Origin: Panorpa germanica
Taxonomy: Eukaryota; Arthropoda; Insecta; Mecoptera; Panorpidae
Reading direction: 5' to 3'
Length of the DNA: 64,000 nucleotides
Assembly: GCA_963678705.1 (NCBI GenBank)
Contig: CAVMBN010000143.1
Coordinates: forward strand, 62,001 to 126,000
A program made the translations under genes and the position numbers. Positions 23,610-36,881 of the stretch are shown here, piece by piece. The notes below the pieces were generated by a model. That model saw only the letters and a program-made list of their open reading frames with translations. It was not told the DNA's origin and did no database searches. Position 1 is the stretch's first letter; the number at the start of each line of letters is the position of its first letter.

Positions 23610-25193
23610 TTAAGTAAGTCGAATAACATTAACTATAAATAATATTAAAACACAAGAATTGGTTTATATAAATGCGTGTTTTAAATAATAATGAGAGTGT
23701 ATTAACTGTTATAAAAGATTAAGTGAACAATATATGCGGTTTTCTTGGAAATAGTGATTGATCGTTCATGAACATTCAATGGTAACAAACAAATGGTAAG
23801 TAAGTAGGCATAAGTACAAGTATGTATATGAGATATTTATAGAAATTCAGTGTGCCTTTGTTGATGTCCGGTGGCCAAGTGACCTTCAAAGAATTAGACC
23901 GGCAAAAACCTATAGGTACGTCTACTGCGCTATGGAGAACTATTTTCATTGTCGAACATTATTTTACAAACCGATTACCGTTCCATGAAAAGGCAACTAT
24001 CTAAAGGTTGTCCTCAGCGATCTGTAATGGGGCCTGAGCTCTGAAACATGGTATTCGACGAGAACTGTGTTTCTCACTCGAAAGGTTGTGGAGGCATACG
24101 TTTTGCCAACGATAATGTGATCCTTATCGGTGCAAATAGTACAGAAACCCTAGAAAGCCGTTCTCGACCTGCTATATATAAAATCTGTAGTTTCTTGAAG
24201 CTACAAAGCTACGAGACAAATACAGTAACAACGAATGATAAACTTGTAACACACCTAGCGCGTGTCACAAGGACGGAATGAAGCTTAAATTAGGCAACTA
24301 TGCCGACACTATACAAGGGGGCATTTATGCTAATAGTTGTGTATTGTGCTTCGGCATGGTATTACAGGATCAATCTTCCAGATCTTCCATGCAAAGAACT
24401 ATGTTATTGACGATGACGCGTTGTTGCAGAACTGTATCTACAGAAGTGGTGCAAGTGATATTGGGGACAATTCCTTTAGATTTAAAAATCACTCATGCAC
24501 TTACTCAAGTACAAATTACGCTAGAACTGAAAAAATCAAATTTTGATGATTTATAATTAATGCGACAAATTTCGAGGATTTAAAGTTAATGCGGCTGTAG
24601 GATAAAAGTCTGGAGACGATACCAAATATATTGCCAAAGAGATGAATGCATATATGCATAAGCTCTGGCAAGACAGATGGGACTTAATACAAAAAGGAAG
24701 ACCTACGTATTGGTTTACAAGGACGTTAATATTGCTTTGCAACACAAGTGGTTCCTATCTACTATGTGTGTGATCGGCTCCTGCTACTTTAGGTGAAAAA
24801 AGTGATTAAAAGTGAGTAATTAATTATGGAAAAAAATTAAATAAATTATATGAATACTTTTTCAAACGAAAAGTATTTAAGTTTGTTTTAAATTTGTGTT
24901 AATTTACCCTAAACAAAGTGTTTTTACAAAAGTTTGACAGTTGGAAACCAGTGTTAAAAACGAATTTTTTATTACGCGTACACGCGGTCTTATAAACATA
25001 ACCTCAAATTTGTAACTTTGATGTTTGATATAAGACATTAATAAGTGCGATAGACAAAAAAAGTGATAATAATTAGGTTAGTGTTAGTGCTAAAACATCA
25101 AGTGGTTTAAAATTCAAGAAATCTGTAGATATATAAGGAAGACCTCATATAAACACTACAAATATACGGAAGACAAAAGGTTGCCGCCCACTA
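23610..25193 (+). repeat. Satellite unit 15, full length
   Basis: 1,584 bp. It is almost identical to unit 14 through the LINE part, with a 2-bp loss near 25127 (GTAGATATAT). Confidence 0.9.
23830..24792 (+). pseudogene. LINE ORF2 fragment, unit 15
   Basis: TGA at 24042-24044 in motif B; CGGIRFAND variant. The post-RT frame ends early at a TAA (GATTTATAATT). Confidence 0.75.
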
Positions 25194-26779
25194 TCAAGTA
25201 AGTCGAATAACATTAACTATAAATAATATTAAAACACAAGAATTAGTTTATATAAATGCCTGTTTTAAATAATAATGAGAGTGTATTAACTGTTATAAGT
25301 GATTAAGTGAACAATATATGCGGTTTTCTTGGAAATAGTGATTGATCGTTCATGAACATTCAATGGTAACAAACAAATGGTAAGTAAGTAGGCATAAGTA
25401 CAAGTATGTATATGAGATATTTATAGAAATTCAGTGTGCCTTTGTTGATGTCCGGTGGCCAAGTGACCTTCAAAGAATTAGACCGGCAAAAACCTATTGG
25501 TACGTCTACTGCGCTATGGAGAACTATTTTCATTGTCGAACATTATTTAACAAACCGATTACCGTTCCATAGAAAGGCAACTATCTAAAGGTTGTCCTCA
25601 GCGATCTGTAATGGGGCCTGAGCTCTGAAACATGGTATTCGACGAGAACTGTGTTTCTCACTCGAAAGGTTGTGTAGACATATGTTTTGCCAACGATAAT
25701 GTGATCCTTATCGGTGCAAATAGTGCAGAAACCCTAGAAAGCCGTTCTCGACCTGCTATATATAAAATCTGTAGTTTCTTGAAGCTACAAAGCTACGAAA
25801 CAAATACAGTAACAACGAATGATAAACTTGTAACACACCTTGCGCGTGTCACAAGGACGGAATGAAGCCTAAACTCGGCAACTATGCCGACACTATACAA
25901 GGGGGCATTTATGCTAATAGTTGTGTATTGTGCTTCGGCATGGTATTACAGGATCAATCTTCCAGATCTTCCATGCAAAGAACTATGTTATTGACGATTA
26001 CGCGTTGTTGCAGAACTGTATCTACAGAAGTGGTGCAAGTGATATTGGGGACAATTCCTTTTGATTTAAAAATCACTCATGCACTTACTCAAGTACAAAT
26101 TACGCTAGAACTGAAAAAATCAAATTTTGATGATTTAAAATTAATGCGACAAATTTCGAGGATTTAAAGTTAATGCGGCTGTAGGATAAAAGTCTGGAGA
26201 CGATACTAAATATATTGCCAAAGAGATGAATGCATATATGCATAAGCTCTGGCAAGACAGATGGGACTTAATACAAAAAGGAAGACCTACGTATTAGTTT
26301 ACAAGGACGTTAATATTGCTTTGCAACACAAGTGGTTCCTATCTACTATGTGTGTGATCGGCTCCTGCTACTTTAGGTGAAAAAAGTGATTAAAAGTGAG
26401 AAATTAATTATGGAAAAAAATTAAATAAATTATATGAATACTTTTTCAAACGAAAAGTATTTAAGTTTGTTTTAAATTTGTGTTAATTTACCCTAAACAA
26501 AGTGTTTTTACAAAAGTTTGACAGTTGGAAACCAGTGTTAAAAAGGAATTTTTCATTACGCGTACACGCGGTCTTTTAAACATAACCTCAAATTTGTAAC
26601 TTTGATGTTTGATATAAGACATTAATAAGTGCGATAGACAAAAAATGTGATAATAATTAGGTTAGTGTTAGTGCTAAAACATCAAGTGGTTTAAAATTCA
26701 AGAAATCTGTAGAGATATATAAGGAAGATCTCATATAAACACTACAAATATACGGAAGACAAAAGGTTGCCGCCCACTA
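25194..26779 (+). repeat. Satellite unit 16, full length
   Basis: 1,586 bp. First member of a full, 955, 1,558 trimer. Confidence 0.9.
25414..26376 (+). pseudogene. LINE ORF2 fragment, unit 16
   Basis: TGA at 25626-25628 in motif B. The tail block has a stop (TATTAGTTT) where TYWF is usual. Confidence 0.75.
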
Positions 26780-27734
26780 TCAAGTAAGTCGAATAACATT
26801 AACTATAAATAATATTAAAACACAAGAATTAGTTTATATAAATGCCTGTTTTAAATAATAATGAGAGTGTATTAACTGTTATAAGTGATTAAGTGAACAA
26901 TATATGCGGTTTTCTTGGAAATAGTGATTGATCGTTCATGAACATTCAATGGTAACAAACAAATGGTAAGTAAGTAGGCATAAGTACAAGTATGTATATG
27001 AGATATTTATAGAAATTCAGTGTGCCTTTGTTGATGTCCGGTGGCCAAGTGACCTTTAAAGAATTAGACCGGCAAAAACCTATTGGTACGTCTACTGCGC
27101 TATGGAGAACTATTTTCATTGTCGAACATTATTTTACAAACCGATTACCGTTCCATAGAAATTCAACTATCTAAAGGTTGTCCTCAGCGATCTGTAATGG
27201 GGCCTGAGCTCTGGAACATGGTATTCGACGAGAACTGTGTTTCTCACTCGAAAGGTTGTGTAGACATATGTTTTGCCAACGATAATGTGATCCTTATCGG
27301 TGCAAATAGTACAGAAACCCTAGAAAGCCGTTCTCGACCTGCTATATATAAAATCTGTAGTTTCTTGAAGCTACAAAGCTACGAAACAAATACAGTAACA
27401 ACGAATGATAAACTTGTAACACACCTTGCGCGTGTCACAAGGACGGAATGAAGCCTAAACTCGGCAACTATGCCGACACTATACAAGGGGGCATTTATGC
27501 TAATAGTTGTGTATTGTGCTTCGGCATGGTATTACAGGATCAATCTTCCAGATCTTCCATGCAAAGAACTATGTTATTGACGATGACGCGTTGTTGCAGA
27601 ACTGATAATAATTAGGTTAGTGTTAGTGCTAAAACATCAAGTGGTTTAAAATTTAAGAAATCTGTAGAAATATATAAGGGAGGCCTCATATAAACACTAC
27701 AAATATACGGAAGACAAAAAGTTGCCGCCCACTA
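26780..27734 (+). repeat. Satellite unit 17, 955-bp type
   Basis: A 631-bp deletion joins GCAGAACTG to ATAATAATTAGG at 27604/27605, with TG shared at the junction. It removes the post-RT and tail blocks and part of the spacer. Confidence 0.9.
27000..27604 (+). pseudogene. LINE ORF2 fragment, unit 17, truncated
   Basis: The motif B to D frame is open at 27083-27451 (122 codons, the start extended by a local change). The LINE part ends at the deletion. Confidence 0.75.
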
Positions 27735-29291
27735 TCAAGTAAGTCGAATAACATTAACTATAAATTATATTAAAACACAAGAATTAGTTTATATAAATGC
27801 GTGTTTTAAATAATAATGACAGTGTATTAATTGTTATAAGTGATTAAGTGAACAATATATGCAAGTTTCTTGGAAATAGTGATTGATCGTTCATGAACAT
27901 TCAATGGTAACAAACAAATGGTAAGTAAGTAGGCATAAGTACAAGTATGTATATAAGATATTTATAGAAATTCAGTGCGCCTTCAAAGAATTAGACCGAA
28001 AAAACCTATAGGTACGTCTACTGCGCTATGGAGAACTATTTTCATTGTCGAACATTATTTTACAAACCGATTACCATTCCATGAAAAGGCAACTATCTAA
28101 AGGTTGTCCTCAGCGATCTGTAATGAAGCCTGAGCTCTGGAACATGGTATTCGACAAAAACTGTGTTTCTCACTCAAAAGGTTGTGTAGACATATGTTTT
28201 GTTAACGATAATGTGATCCTTATCGGTGCAAATAGTACAGAAACCCCAGAAAGCCGTTCTCGACCTGCTATATATAAAATCTGTAGTTTCTTGAAGCTAC
28301 AAAGCTACGAAACAAATACAGTAACAACGAATGATAAACTTGTAACACACCTTGCGCGTGTCACAAGGACGGAATGAAGCTTAAATACGGCAACTATGCC
28401 GACACTATACAAGGGGGCATTTATGCTTATAGTTGTGTATTGTGCTTCGGCATAGTATTACAGGATCAATCTTCCAGATCTTCCATGCAAAGAACTATGT
28501 TATTGAGGATGACTCGTTGTTGCAGAACTGTATCTACAGAAGTGGTGCAAGTGATATTGGGGACAATTCCTTTAGATTTAAAAATCACTCATGCACTTAC
28601 TCAAGTACAAATTACGCTAGAACTGAAAAAATCAAATTTTGATTATTTAAAATTAATGCGACAAATTTCGAGGATTTAAAGTTAATGCGGCTGTAGGATA
28701 AAAGTCTGGAGGCGATACCAAATATATTGCCAAAAAAATGAATGCATATATGCATAAGCTCTGGCAAGACAGATGGGACTTAATACAAAAAGGAAGACCT
28801 ACGTATTGATTTACAAGGACGTTAATATTGCTTTGCAACACAAGTGGTTCCTATCTACTATGTGTGTGATCGGCTCCTGCTACTTTAGGTGAAAAAAGTG
28901 AATAAAAGTGAGAAATTAATTATGGAAAAAAATTAAATAAATTATATGAATACTTTTTCAAACGAAAAGTATTTAAGTTTGTTTTAAATTTGTGTTAATT
29001 TACCCTAAACAAAGTGTTTTTACAAAAGTTTGACAGTTGGAAACCAGTGTTAAAAACGAATTTTTCATTACGCGTACACGCGGTCTTTTAAACATAACCT
29101 CAAATTTGTAACTATGATGTTTGATATAAGACATTAATAAGTGCGATAGACAAAAAAAGTGATAATAATTAGGTTAGTGTTAGTGCTAAAACATCAAGTG
29201 GTTTAAAATTCAAGAAATCTGTAGAGATATATAAGGAAGATCTCATATAAACACTACAAATATACGGAAGACAAAAGGTTGCCGCCCACTA
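27735..29291 (+). repeat. Satellite unit 18, 28-bp deletion type
   Basis: 1,557 bp. A 28-bp deletion after motif A (CAGTGCGCCTTCAAAG at 27974-27989) falls between two CCTT tetramers. Confidence 0.9.
27955..28888 (+). pseudogene. LINE ORF2 fragment, unit 18
   Basis: Motif A loses its RWP part to the 28-bp deletion. The motif B to D frame is open at 28045-28377, with FVND at motif C. Confidence 0.75.
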
Positions 29292-30246
29292 TCAAGTAAG
29301 TCGAATAACATTAACTATAAATATTATTAAAACACAAGAATTAGTTTATATAAATGCGTGTTTTAAATAATAATGAAAGTGTATTAATTGTTATAAGTGA
29401 TTAAGTGAACAATATATGCGGTTTTCTTGGAAATAGTGATTGATCGTTCATGAACATTCAATGGTAACAAACAAATGGTAAGTAAGTAGGCAGAAGTACA
29501 AGTATGGATATGAGATATTTATAGAAATTCAGTGTGCCTTTGTTGATGTCCGGTGGCCAAGTGACCTTCAAAGAATTAGACCGGCAAAAACCTATAGGTA
29601 CGTCTACTGCGCTATGGAGAACTATTTTCATTGTCGAACATTATTTTACAAACCGATTACCGTTCCATGAAAAGGCAACTATCTAAAGGTTGTCTTTAGC
29701 GATCTGTAATGGGGAATGAGCTCTGAAACATGGTATTCGACGAGAACTGTGTTTCTCACTTGAAAGGTTGTGTAGACATATGTTTTGCCAACGATAATGT
29801 GATCCTTATCGGTGCAAATAGTGCAGAAACCCTAGAAAGCCGTTCTCGACCTGCTATATATAAAATCTGTAGTTTCTTGAAGCTACAAAGCTACGAAACA
29901 AATACAGTAACAACGAATGATAAACTTGTAACACACCTTGCGCGTGTCACAAGGACGGAATGAAGCTTAAACTCGGCAACTATGCCGACACTATACAAGG
30001 GGGCATTTATGCTAATAGTTGTGTATTGTGCTTCGGCATGGTATTACAGGATCAATCTTCCAGATCTTCCATGCAAAGAACTATGTTATTGACGATGACG
30101 CGTTGTTGCAGAACTGATAATAATTAGGTTAGTGTTAGTGCTAAAACATCAAGTGGTTTAAAATTCAAGAAATCTGTAGAGATATATAAGGAAGACCTCA
30201 CATGAACACTACAAATATACGGAAGACAAAAAGTTGCCGCCCACTA
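29292..30246 (+). repeat. Satellite unit 19, 955-bp type
   Basis: Same 631-bp deletion as unit 17. This is the only 955-bp unit in the repeat that is not followed by a 28-bp-deleted unit. Confidence 0.9.
29512..30116 (+). pseudogene. LINE ORF2 fragment, unit 19, truncated
   Basis: The motif B region is damaged (GGGGAATGAG and CTCTGAAAC), leaving an open stretch at 29730-29963. Confidence 0.75.
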
Positions 30247-31832
30247 TCAAGTAAGTCGAATAACATTAACTATAAATAATAATAAAACACAAGAATTAGT
30301 TTATATAAATGCGTGTTTTAAATAATAATGAGAGTGTATTAATTGTTATAAGTGATTAAGTGAACAATATATGCGGTTTTCTTGGAAATAGTGATTGATC
30401 GTTCATGAACATTCAATGGTAACAAACAAATGGTAAGTAAGTAGGCATAAGTACAAGTATGTATATAAGATATTTATAGAAATTCAGTGTGCCTTTGTTG
30501 ATGTCCGGTGGCCAAGTGACCTTCAAAGAATTAGACCGGCAAAAACCTATAGGTACGTCTACTGCGCTATGGAGAACTATTTTCATTGTCGAACATTATT
30601 TTACAAACCGATTACCGTTCCATGAAAAGGCAACTATCTAAAGGTTGTCCTCAGCGATCTGTAATGGGGCCTGAGCTCTGGAACATGGTATTCGACGAGA
30701 ACTGTGTTTCTCACTCGAAAGGTTGTGTAGACATATGTTTTGCCAACGATAATGTGATCCTTATCGGTGCAAATAGTACAGAAACCCTAGAAAGCCGTTC
30801 TCGACCTGCAATATATAAAATCTGTAGATTCTTGAAGCTACAAAGCTACGAAACAAATACAGTAACAACGAATGATAAACTTGTAACACACCTTGCGCGT
30901 GTCAAAAGGACGGAATGAAGCTTAAACTCGGCAACTATGCCGACACTATACAAGGGGGCATTTATGCTAATAGTTTTGTATTGTGCTTCAGCATGGTATT
31001 ACAGGATCAATCTTCCAGATCTTCCATGCAAAGAACTATGTTATTGACGATTACGCGTTGTTGCAGAGCTGTATCTACAGAAGTGGTGCAAGTGATATTG
31101 GGGACAATTCCTTTAGATTTAAAAATCACTCATGCACTTACTCAAGTACAAATTACGCTAGAACTGAAAAAATCAAATTTTGATGATTTAAAATTAATGC
31201 GACAAATTTCGAGGATTTAAAGTTAATGCGGCTGTAGGATAAAAGTCTGGAGACGATACTAAATATATTGCCAAAGAGATGAATGCATATATGCATAAGC
31301 TCTGGCAAGACAGATGGGACTTAATACAAACAGGAAGACCTACGTATTGGTTTACAAGGACGGTAATATTGCTTTGCAACACAAGTGGTTCCTATCTACT
31401 ATGTGTGTGATCGGCTCCTGCTACTTTAGGTGAAAAAAGTGATTAAAAGTGAGAAATAAATTATGGAAAAAAATTAAATAAATTATATGAATACTTTTTC
31501 AAACGAAAAGTATTTAAGTTTGTTTTAATTTTGTGTTAATTTACCCTAAACAAAGTGTTTTTACAAAAGTTTGACAGTTGGAAACCAGTGTTAAAAACGA
31601 ATTTTTCATTACGCGTACACGCGGTCTTATAAACATAACCTCAAATTTGTAACTTTGATGTTTGATATAAGACATTAATAAGTGCGATAGACAAAAAAAG
31701 TGGTAATAATTAGGTTAGTGTTAGTGCTAAAACATCAAGTGGTTTAAAAGTCAAGAAATCTGTAGAGATATATAAGGAAGACCTCATATAAACACTACAA
31801 ATATACGGAAGACAAAAGGTTGAAGCCCACTA
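30247..31832 (+). repeat. Satellite unit 20, full length
   Basis: 1,586 bp. Starts the second trimer. Confidence 0.9.
30467..31429 (+). pseudogene. LINE ORF2 fragment, unit 20
   Basis: The motif B to D frame is open at 30586-30918 (GPELWN), and the post-RT frame at 30915-31220. Confidence 0.75.
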
Positions 31833-32787
31833 TCAAGTAAGTCGAATAACATTAACTATAAATATTATTAAAATACAAGAATTAGTTTATATAAATGCGT
31901 GTTTTAAATAATAATGAGAGTGTATTAATTGTTATAAGTGATTAAGTGAACAATATATGCGGTTTTCTTGGAAATAGTGATTGATCGTTCATGAACATTC
32001 AATGGTAACAAACAAATGGTAAGTAAGTAGGCAGAAGTACAAGTATGTATATGAGATATTTATAGAAATTCAGTGTGCCTTTGTTGATGTCCGGTGGCCA
32101 AATGACCTTCAAAGAATTAGACCGGCAAAATCCTATAGGTACGTCTACTGCGCTATGGAGAACTATTTTCATTGTCGAACATTATTTTACAAACCGATTA
32201 CCGTTCCATGAAAAGGCAACTATCTAAAGGTTGTCCTCAGCGATCTGTAATGGGGCCTGAGCTCTGGAACATGGTATTCGACGAGAACTGTGTTTCTCAC
32301 TCGAAAGGTTGTGTAGACATATGTTTTGCCAACGATAATGTGATCCTTATCGGTGCAAATAGTGCAGAAACCCTAGAAAGCCGTTCTCGACCTGCTATAT
32401 ATAAAATCTGTAGTTTCTTGGAGCTACAAAGCTACGAAACAAATACAGTAACAACAAATGATAAACTTGAAACACACCTTGCGCGTGTCACAAGGACGGA
32501 ATGAAGCTTAAACTCGGCAACTATGCCGACACTATACAAGGGGGCATTTATGCTAATAGTTGTGTATTGTGCTTCGGCATGGTATTACAGGATCAATCTT
32601 CCAGATCTTCCATGCAAAGAACTATGTTATTGACGATGACGCGATGTTGCAGAACTGATAATAATTAGGTTAGTGTTAGTGCTAAAACATCAAGTGGTTT
32701 CAAATTCAAGAAATCTGTAGAGATATATAAGGAAGACCTCATATAAACACTACAAATATACGGAAGACAAAAAGTTCCCGCCCACTA
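31833..32787 (+). repeat. Satellite unit 21, 955-bp type
   Basis: The 631-bp deletion junction is at 32657/32658. Confidence 0.9.
32053..32657 (+). pseudogene. LINE ORF2 fragment, unit 21, truncated
   Basis: The motif B to D frame is open at 32172-32504. Confidence 0.75.
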
Positions 32788-34345
32788 TCAAGTAAGTCAA
32801 ATAACATTAACTATAAATAATATTAAAACACAAGAATTAGTTTATATAAATGCGTGTTTTAAATAATAATGAGAGTGTATTAATTGTTATAAGTGATTAA
32901 GTGAACAATATATGCGATTTTCTTGGAAATAGTGATTGATCGTTCATGAACATTCAATGGTAACAAACAAATGGTAAGTAAGTAGGCATAAGTACAAGTA
33001 TGTATATAAGATATTTATAGAAATTCAGTGCGCCTTCAAAGAATTAGACCGTCAAAAACCTATAGGTACGTCTACTGCGCTATGGAGAACTATTTTCATT
33101 GTCGAACATTATTTTACAAACCGATTACCGTTCCATGAAAAGGCAACTATCTAAAGGTTGTCCTCAGCGATCTGTAATGAAGCCTGAGCTCTGGAACATG
33201 GTATTCGACGAGAACTGTGTTTCTTACTCAAAAGGTTGTGTAGACATATGTTTTGCCAACGATAATGTGATCCTTATCGGTGCAAATAGTACAGAAACCC
33301 CAGAAAGCCGTTCTCGACCTGCTATATATAAAATCTGTAGTTTCTTGAAGCTACAAAGCTACGAAACAAATACAGTAACAACGAATGATAAACTTGTAAC
33401 ACACCTTGCGCGTGTCACAAGGACGGAATGAAGCTTAAACTCGGCAACTATGCCGACACTATACAAGGGGGCATTTATGCTCATAGTTGTGTATTGTGCT
33501 TCGGCATAGTATTACAGGATCAATCTTCCAGATCTTCCATGCAAAGAACTATGTTATTGACGATGACGCGTTGTTGCAGAACTGTATCTACAGAAGTGGT
33601 GCAAGTGATATTGGGGACAATTTTTTTAGATTTAAAAATCACTCATGCACTTACTCAAATACAAATTACGCTAGAACTGAAAAAATCAAATTTTGATTAT
33701 TTAAAATTAATGCGACAAATTTCGAAGATTTAAAGTTAATGCGGCTGTAGGATAAAAGTCTGGAGACGATACCAAATATATTGCAAAAGAGATGAATGCA
33801 TATATGCATAAGCTCTGGCAAGACAGATGGGACTTAATACAAAAAGAAAGACCTACGTATTGGTTTACAAGGACGTTAATATTGCTTTGCAACACAAGTG
33901 GTTCCTATCTACTATGTGTGTGATCGGCTCCTGCTACTTTAGGTGAAAAAAGTGATTAAAAGTGAGAAATTAACTATGGAAAAAAATTAAATAAATTATA
34001 TGAATACTTTTTCAAACGAAAAGTATTTAAGTTTGTTTTAAATTTGTGTTAATTTACCCTAAACAAAGTGTTTTTACAAAAGTTTGACAGTTGGAAACCA
34101 GTGTTAAAAACGAATTTTTTATTACGCGTACACGCGGTCTTATAAACATAACCTCAAATTTGTAACTTTGATGTTTGATATAAGACATTAATAAGTGCGA
34201 TAGACAAAAAAAGTGATAATAATTAGGTTAGTGTTAGTGCTAAAACATCAAGTGGTTTAAAATTCAAGAAATCTGTAGAGATATATAAGGAAGACCTCAT
34301 ATAAACACTACAAATATACGGAAGACAAAAGGTTGCCGCCCACTA
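32788..34345 (+). repeat. Satellite unit 22, 28-bp deletion type
   Basis: 1,558 bp. Confidence 0.9.
33008..33942 (+). pseudogene. LINE ORF2 fragment, unit 22
   Basis: KPELWN variant with the motif B to D frame open at 33099-33431, and the post-RT frame open at 33428-33733. Confidence 0.75.
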
Positions 34346-35926
34346 TCAAGTAAGTCGAATAACATTAACTATAAATAATATTAAAACACAAGAATTAATT
34401 TATATAAATGCGTGTTTTAAATAATAATGAGAGTGTATTAATTGTTATAAGTGATTAAGTGAACAATATATGCGGTTTTCTTGGAAATAGTGATTGATCG
34501 TTCATGAACATTCAATGGTAACAAACAAATGGTAAGTAAGTAGGCATAAGTACAAGTATGTAAATGAGATATTTATAGAAATTCAGTGTGCCTTTGTTGA
34601 TGTTCGGTGGCTAAGTGACCTTCAAAGAATTAGACCGGCAAAAACCTATAGGTACGTCTGCTGCGCTATGGAGAACTTTTTTCATTGTCGAACATCATTT
34701 TACAAACCGATTACCGTTCCATGAAAAGGCAACTATCTAAAAGTAGTCCTCAGCGATCTGTAATGGGGCCTGAGCTCTGGAACATGGTATTCGACGAGAA
34801 CTGTGTTTCTCACTCAAAAGGTTGTGTAGACATATGTTTTGCCAACGATAATGTGATCCTTATCGGTGCAAATAGTACAGAAACCCTAGAAAGCCGTTCT
34901 CGACCTGCTATATATAAAATCTGTAGTTTCTTGAAGCTACAAAGCTACGAAACAAATACAGTAACAATGAATGATAAACTTGTAACACACCTTGCGCGTG
35001 TCACAAGGACGGAATGAAGCTTAAACTCGGCAACTATGCCGACACTATACAAGGGGGCATTTATGCTAATAGTTGTGTATTGTGCTTCGGCATGGCATTA
35101 CAGGATCAATCTTCCAGATCTTTCATGCAAAGAACTATGTTATTGACGATAACGCGTTGTTGCAGAACTGTATCTACAGAAGTGGTGCAAGTGATATTGG
35201 GGACAATTCCTTTAGATTTAAAAATCACTCATGCACTTACTCAAGTACAAATTACGCTATAACTGAAAAAATCAAATTTTGATCATTTAAAATTAATGCG
35301 ACAAATTTCGAGGATTTAAAGTTAATGCGGCTGTAGGATAAAAGTCTGGAGACGATATTAAATATATTGCCAAAGAGATGAATGCATATATGCATAAGCT
35401 CTGGCAAGACAGATGGGACTTAATACAAAAAGGAAGACCTACGTATTGGTTTACATAAACGTTATTATTGCTTTGCAACACAAGTGGTTCCTATCTACTA
35501 TGTGTGTGATCGGCTCCTGCTACTTTAGGTGAAAAAAGTGATTAAAAGTGAGAAATTAATTATGGAAAAAAATTAAATAAATTATATGAATACTTTTTCA
35601 AACGAAAAGTTTTTAAGTTTGTTTTAAATTTGTGTTAATTTACCCTAAACAAAGTGTTTTTACAAAAGTTTGACAGTTGGAAACCAGTGTTAAAAACGAA
35701 TTTTTCATTACGCGTACGTCTTATAAACATAACCTCAAATTTGTAACTTTGATGTTTGATATAAGACACTAATAAGTGCAATAGACAAAAAAAGTGATAA
35801 TAATTAGGTTAGTGTTAGTGCTAAAACATCAAGTGGTTTAAAATTCTAGAAATCTGAAGAGATATATAAGGAAGACCTCATATATACACTACAAATATAC
35901 GGAAGACAAAAGGTTGCCGCCCACTA
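34346..35926 (+). repeat. Satellite unit 23, full length
   Basis: 1,581 bp. A private 5-bp loss turns the usual ACGCGTACACGCGG into ACGCGTACG near 35712. Confidence 0.9.
34566..35528 (+). pseudogene. LINE ORF2 fragment, unit 23
   Basis: Open at 34685-35017 with SSPQRS in place of GCPQRS, so motif B has lost its conserved Gly. CTATAACTG near 35262 puts a stop in the post-RT frame. Confidence 0.75.
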
Positions 35927-36881
35927 TCAAGTAAGTCGAATAACATTAACTATAAATAATATTAAAACACAAGAATTAGTTTATATAAATGCGTGTTTTA
36001 AATAATAATGAGAGTGTATTAATTGTTATAAGTGATTAAGTGAACAATATATGCAGTTTTCTTGGAAATAGTGATTGATCGTTCATGAACATTCAATGGT
36101 AACAAACAAATGGTAAGTAAGTAGGCATAAGTACAAGTATGTAAATGAGATATTTATAGAAAATCAGTGTGCCTTTGTTGGTGTCCGGTGGCCAAGTGAC
36201 CTTCAAAGAATTAGACCGGCAAAAACCTATAGGTACGTCTACTGCGCTATGGAAAACTATTTTCATTGTCGAACATTATTTTACAAACCGATTACCGTTC
36301 CATGAAAAGGCAACTATCTAAAAGTAGTCCTCAGCGATCTGTAATGTGGCCTGAGCTCTGAAACATGGTATTCGACGAGAACTGTGTTTCTCACTCAAAA
36401 GGTTGTGTAGACATATGTTTTGCCAACGATAATGTGATCCTTATCGGTGCAAATAGTACAGAAACCCTAGAAAGCCGTTCTCGACCTACTATATATAAAA
36501 TCTGTAGTTTCTTGAAGCTACAAAGCTACGAAACAAATACAGTAACAACGAATGATAAACTTGTTACACACCTTGCGCGTGTCACAAGGACGGAATAAAG
36601 CTTAAACTCGGCAACTATGCCGACACTATACAAGGGGGCATTTATGCTAATAGTTGTGTATTGTGCTTCGGCATGGTATTACAGGATCAATCTTCCAGAT
36701 CTTCCATGCCAAGAACTATGTTATTGACGATGACGCGTTGTTGCAGAACTGATAATAATTAGGTTAGTGTTAGTGCTAAAACATCAAGTGGTTTAAAATT
36801 CAAGAAATCTGTAGAGATATATAAGGAAGACCTCATATAAACACTACAAATATACGGAAGACAAAAAGTTGCCGCCCACTA
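35927..36881 (+). repeat. Satellite unit 24, 955-bp type
   Basis: The 631-bp deletion junction is at 36751/36752. Confidence 0.9.
36147..36751 (+). pseudogene. LINE ORF2 fragment, unit 24, truncated
   Basis: A stop in motif B (CTCTGAAAC). Open again at 36365-36598, where RPTIYK differs from the copy-2 counterpart. Confidence 0.75.
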
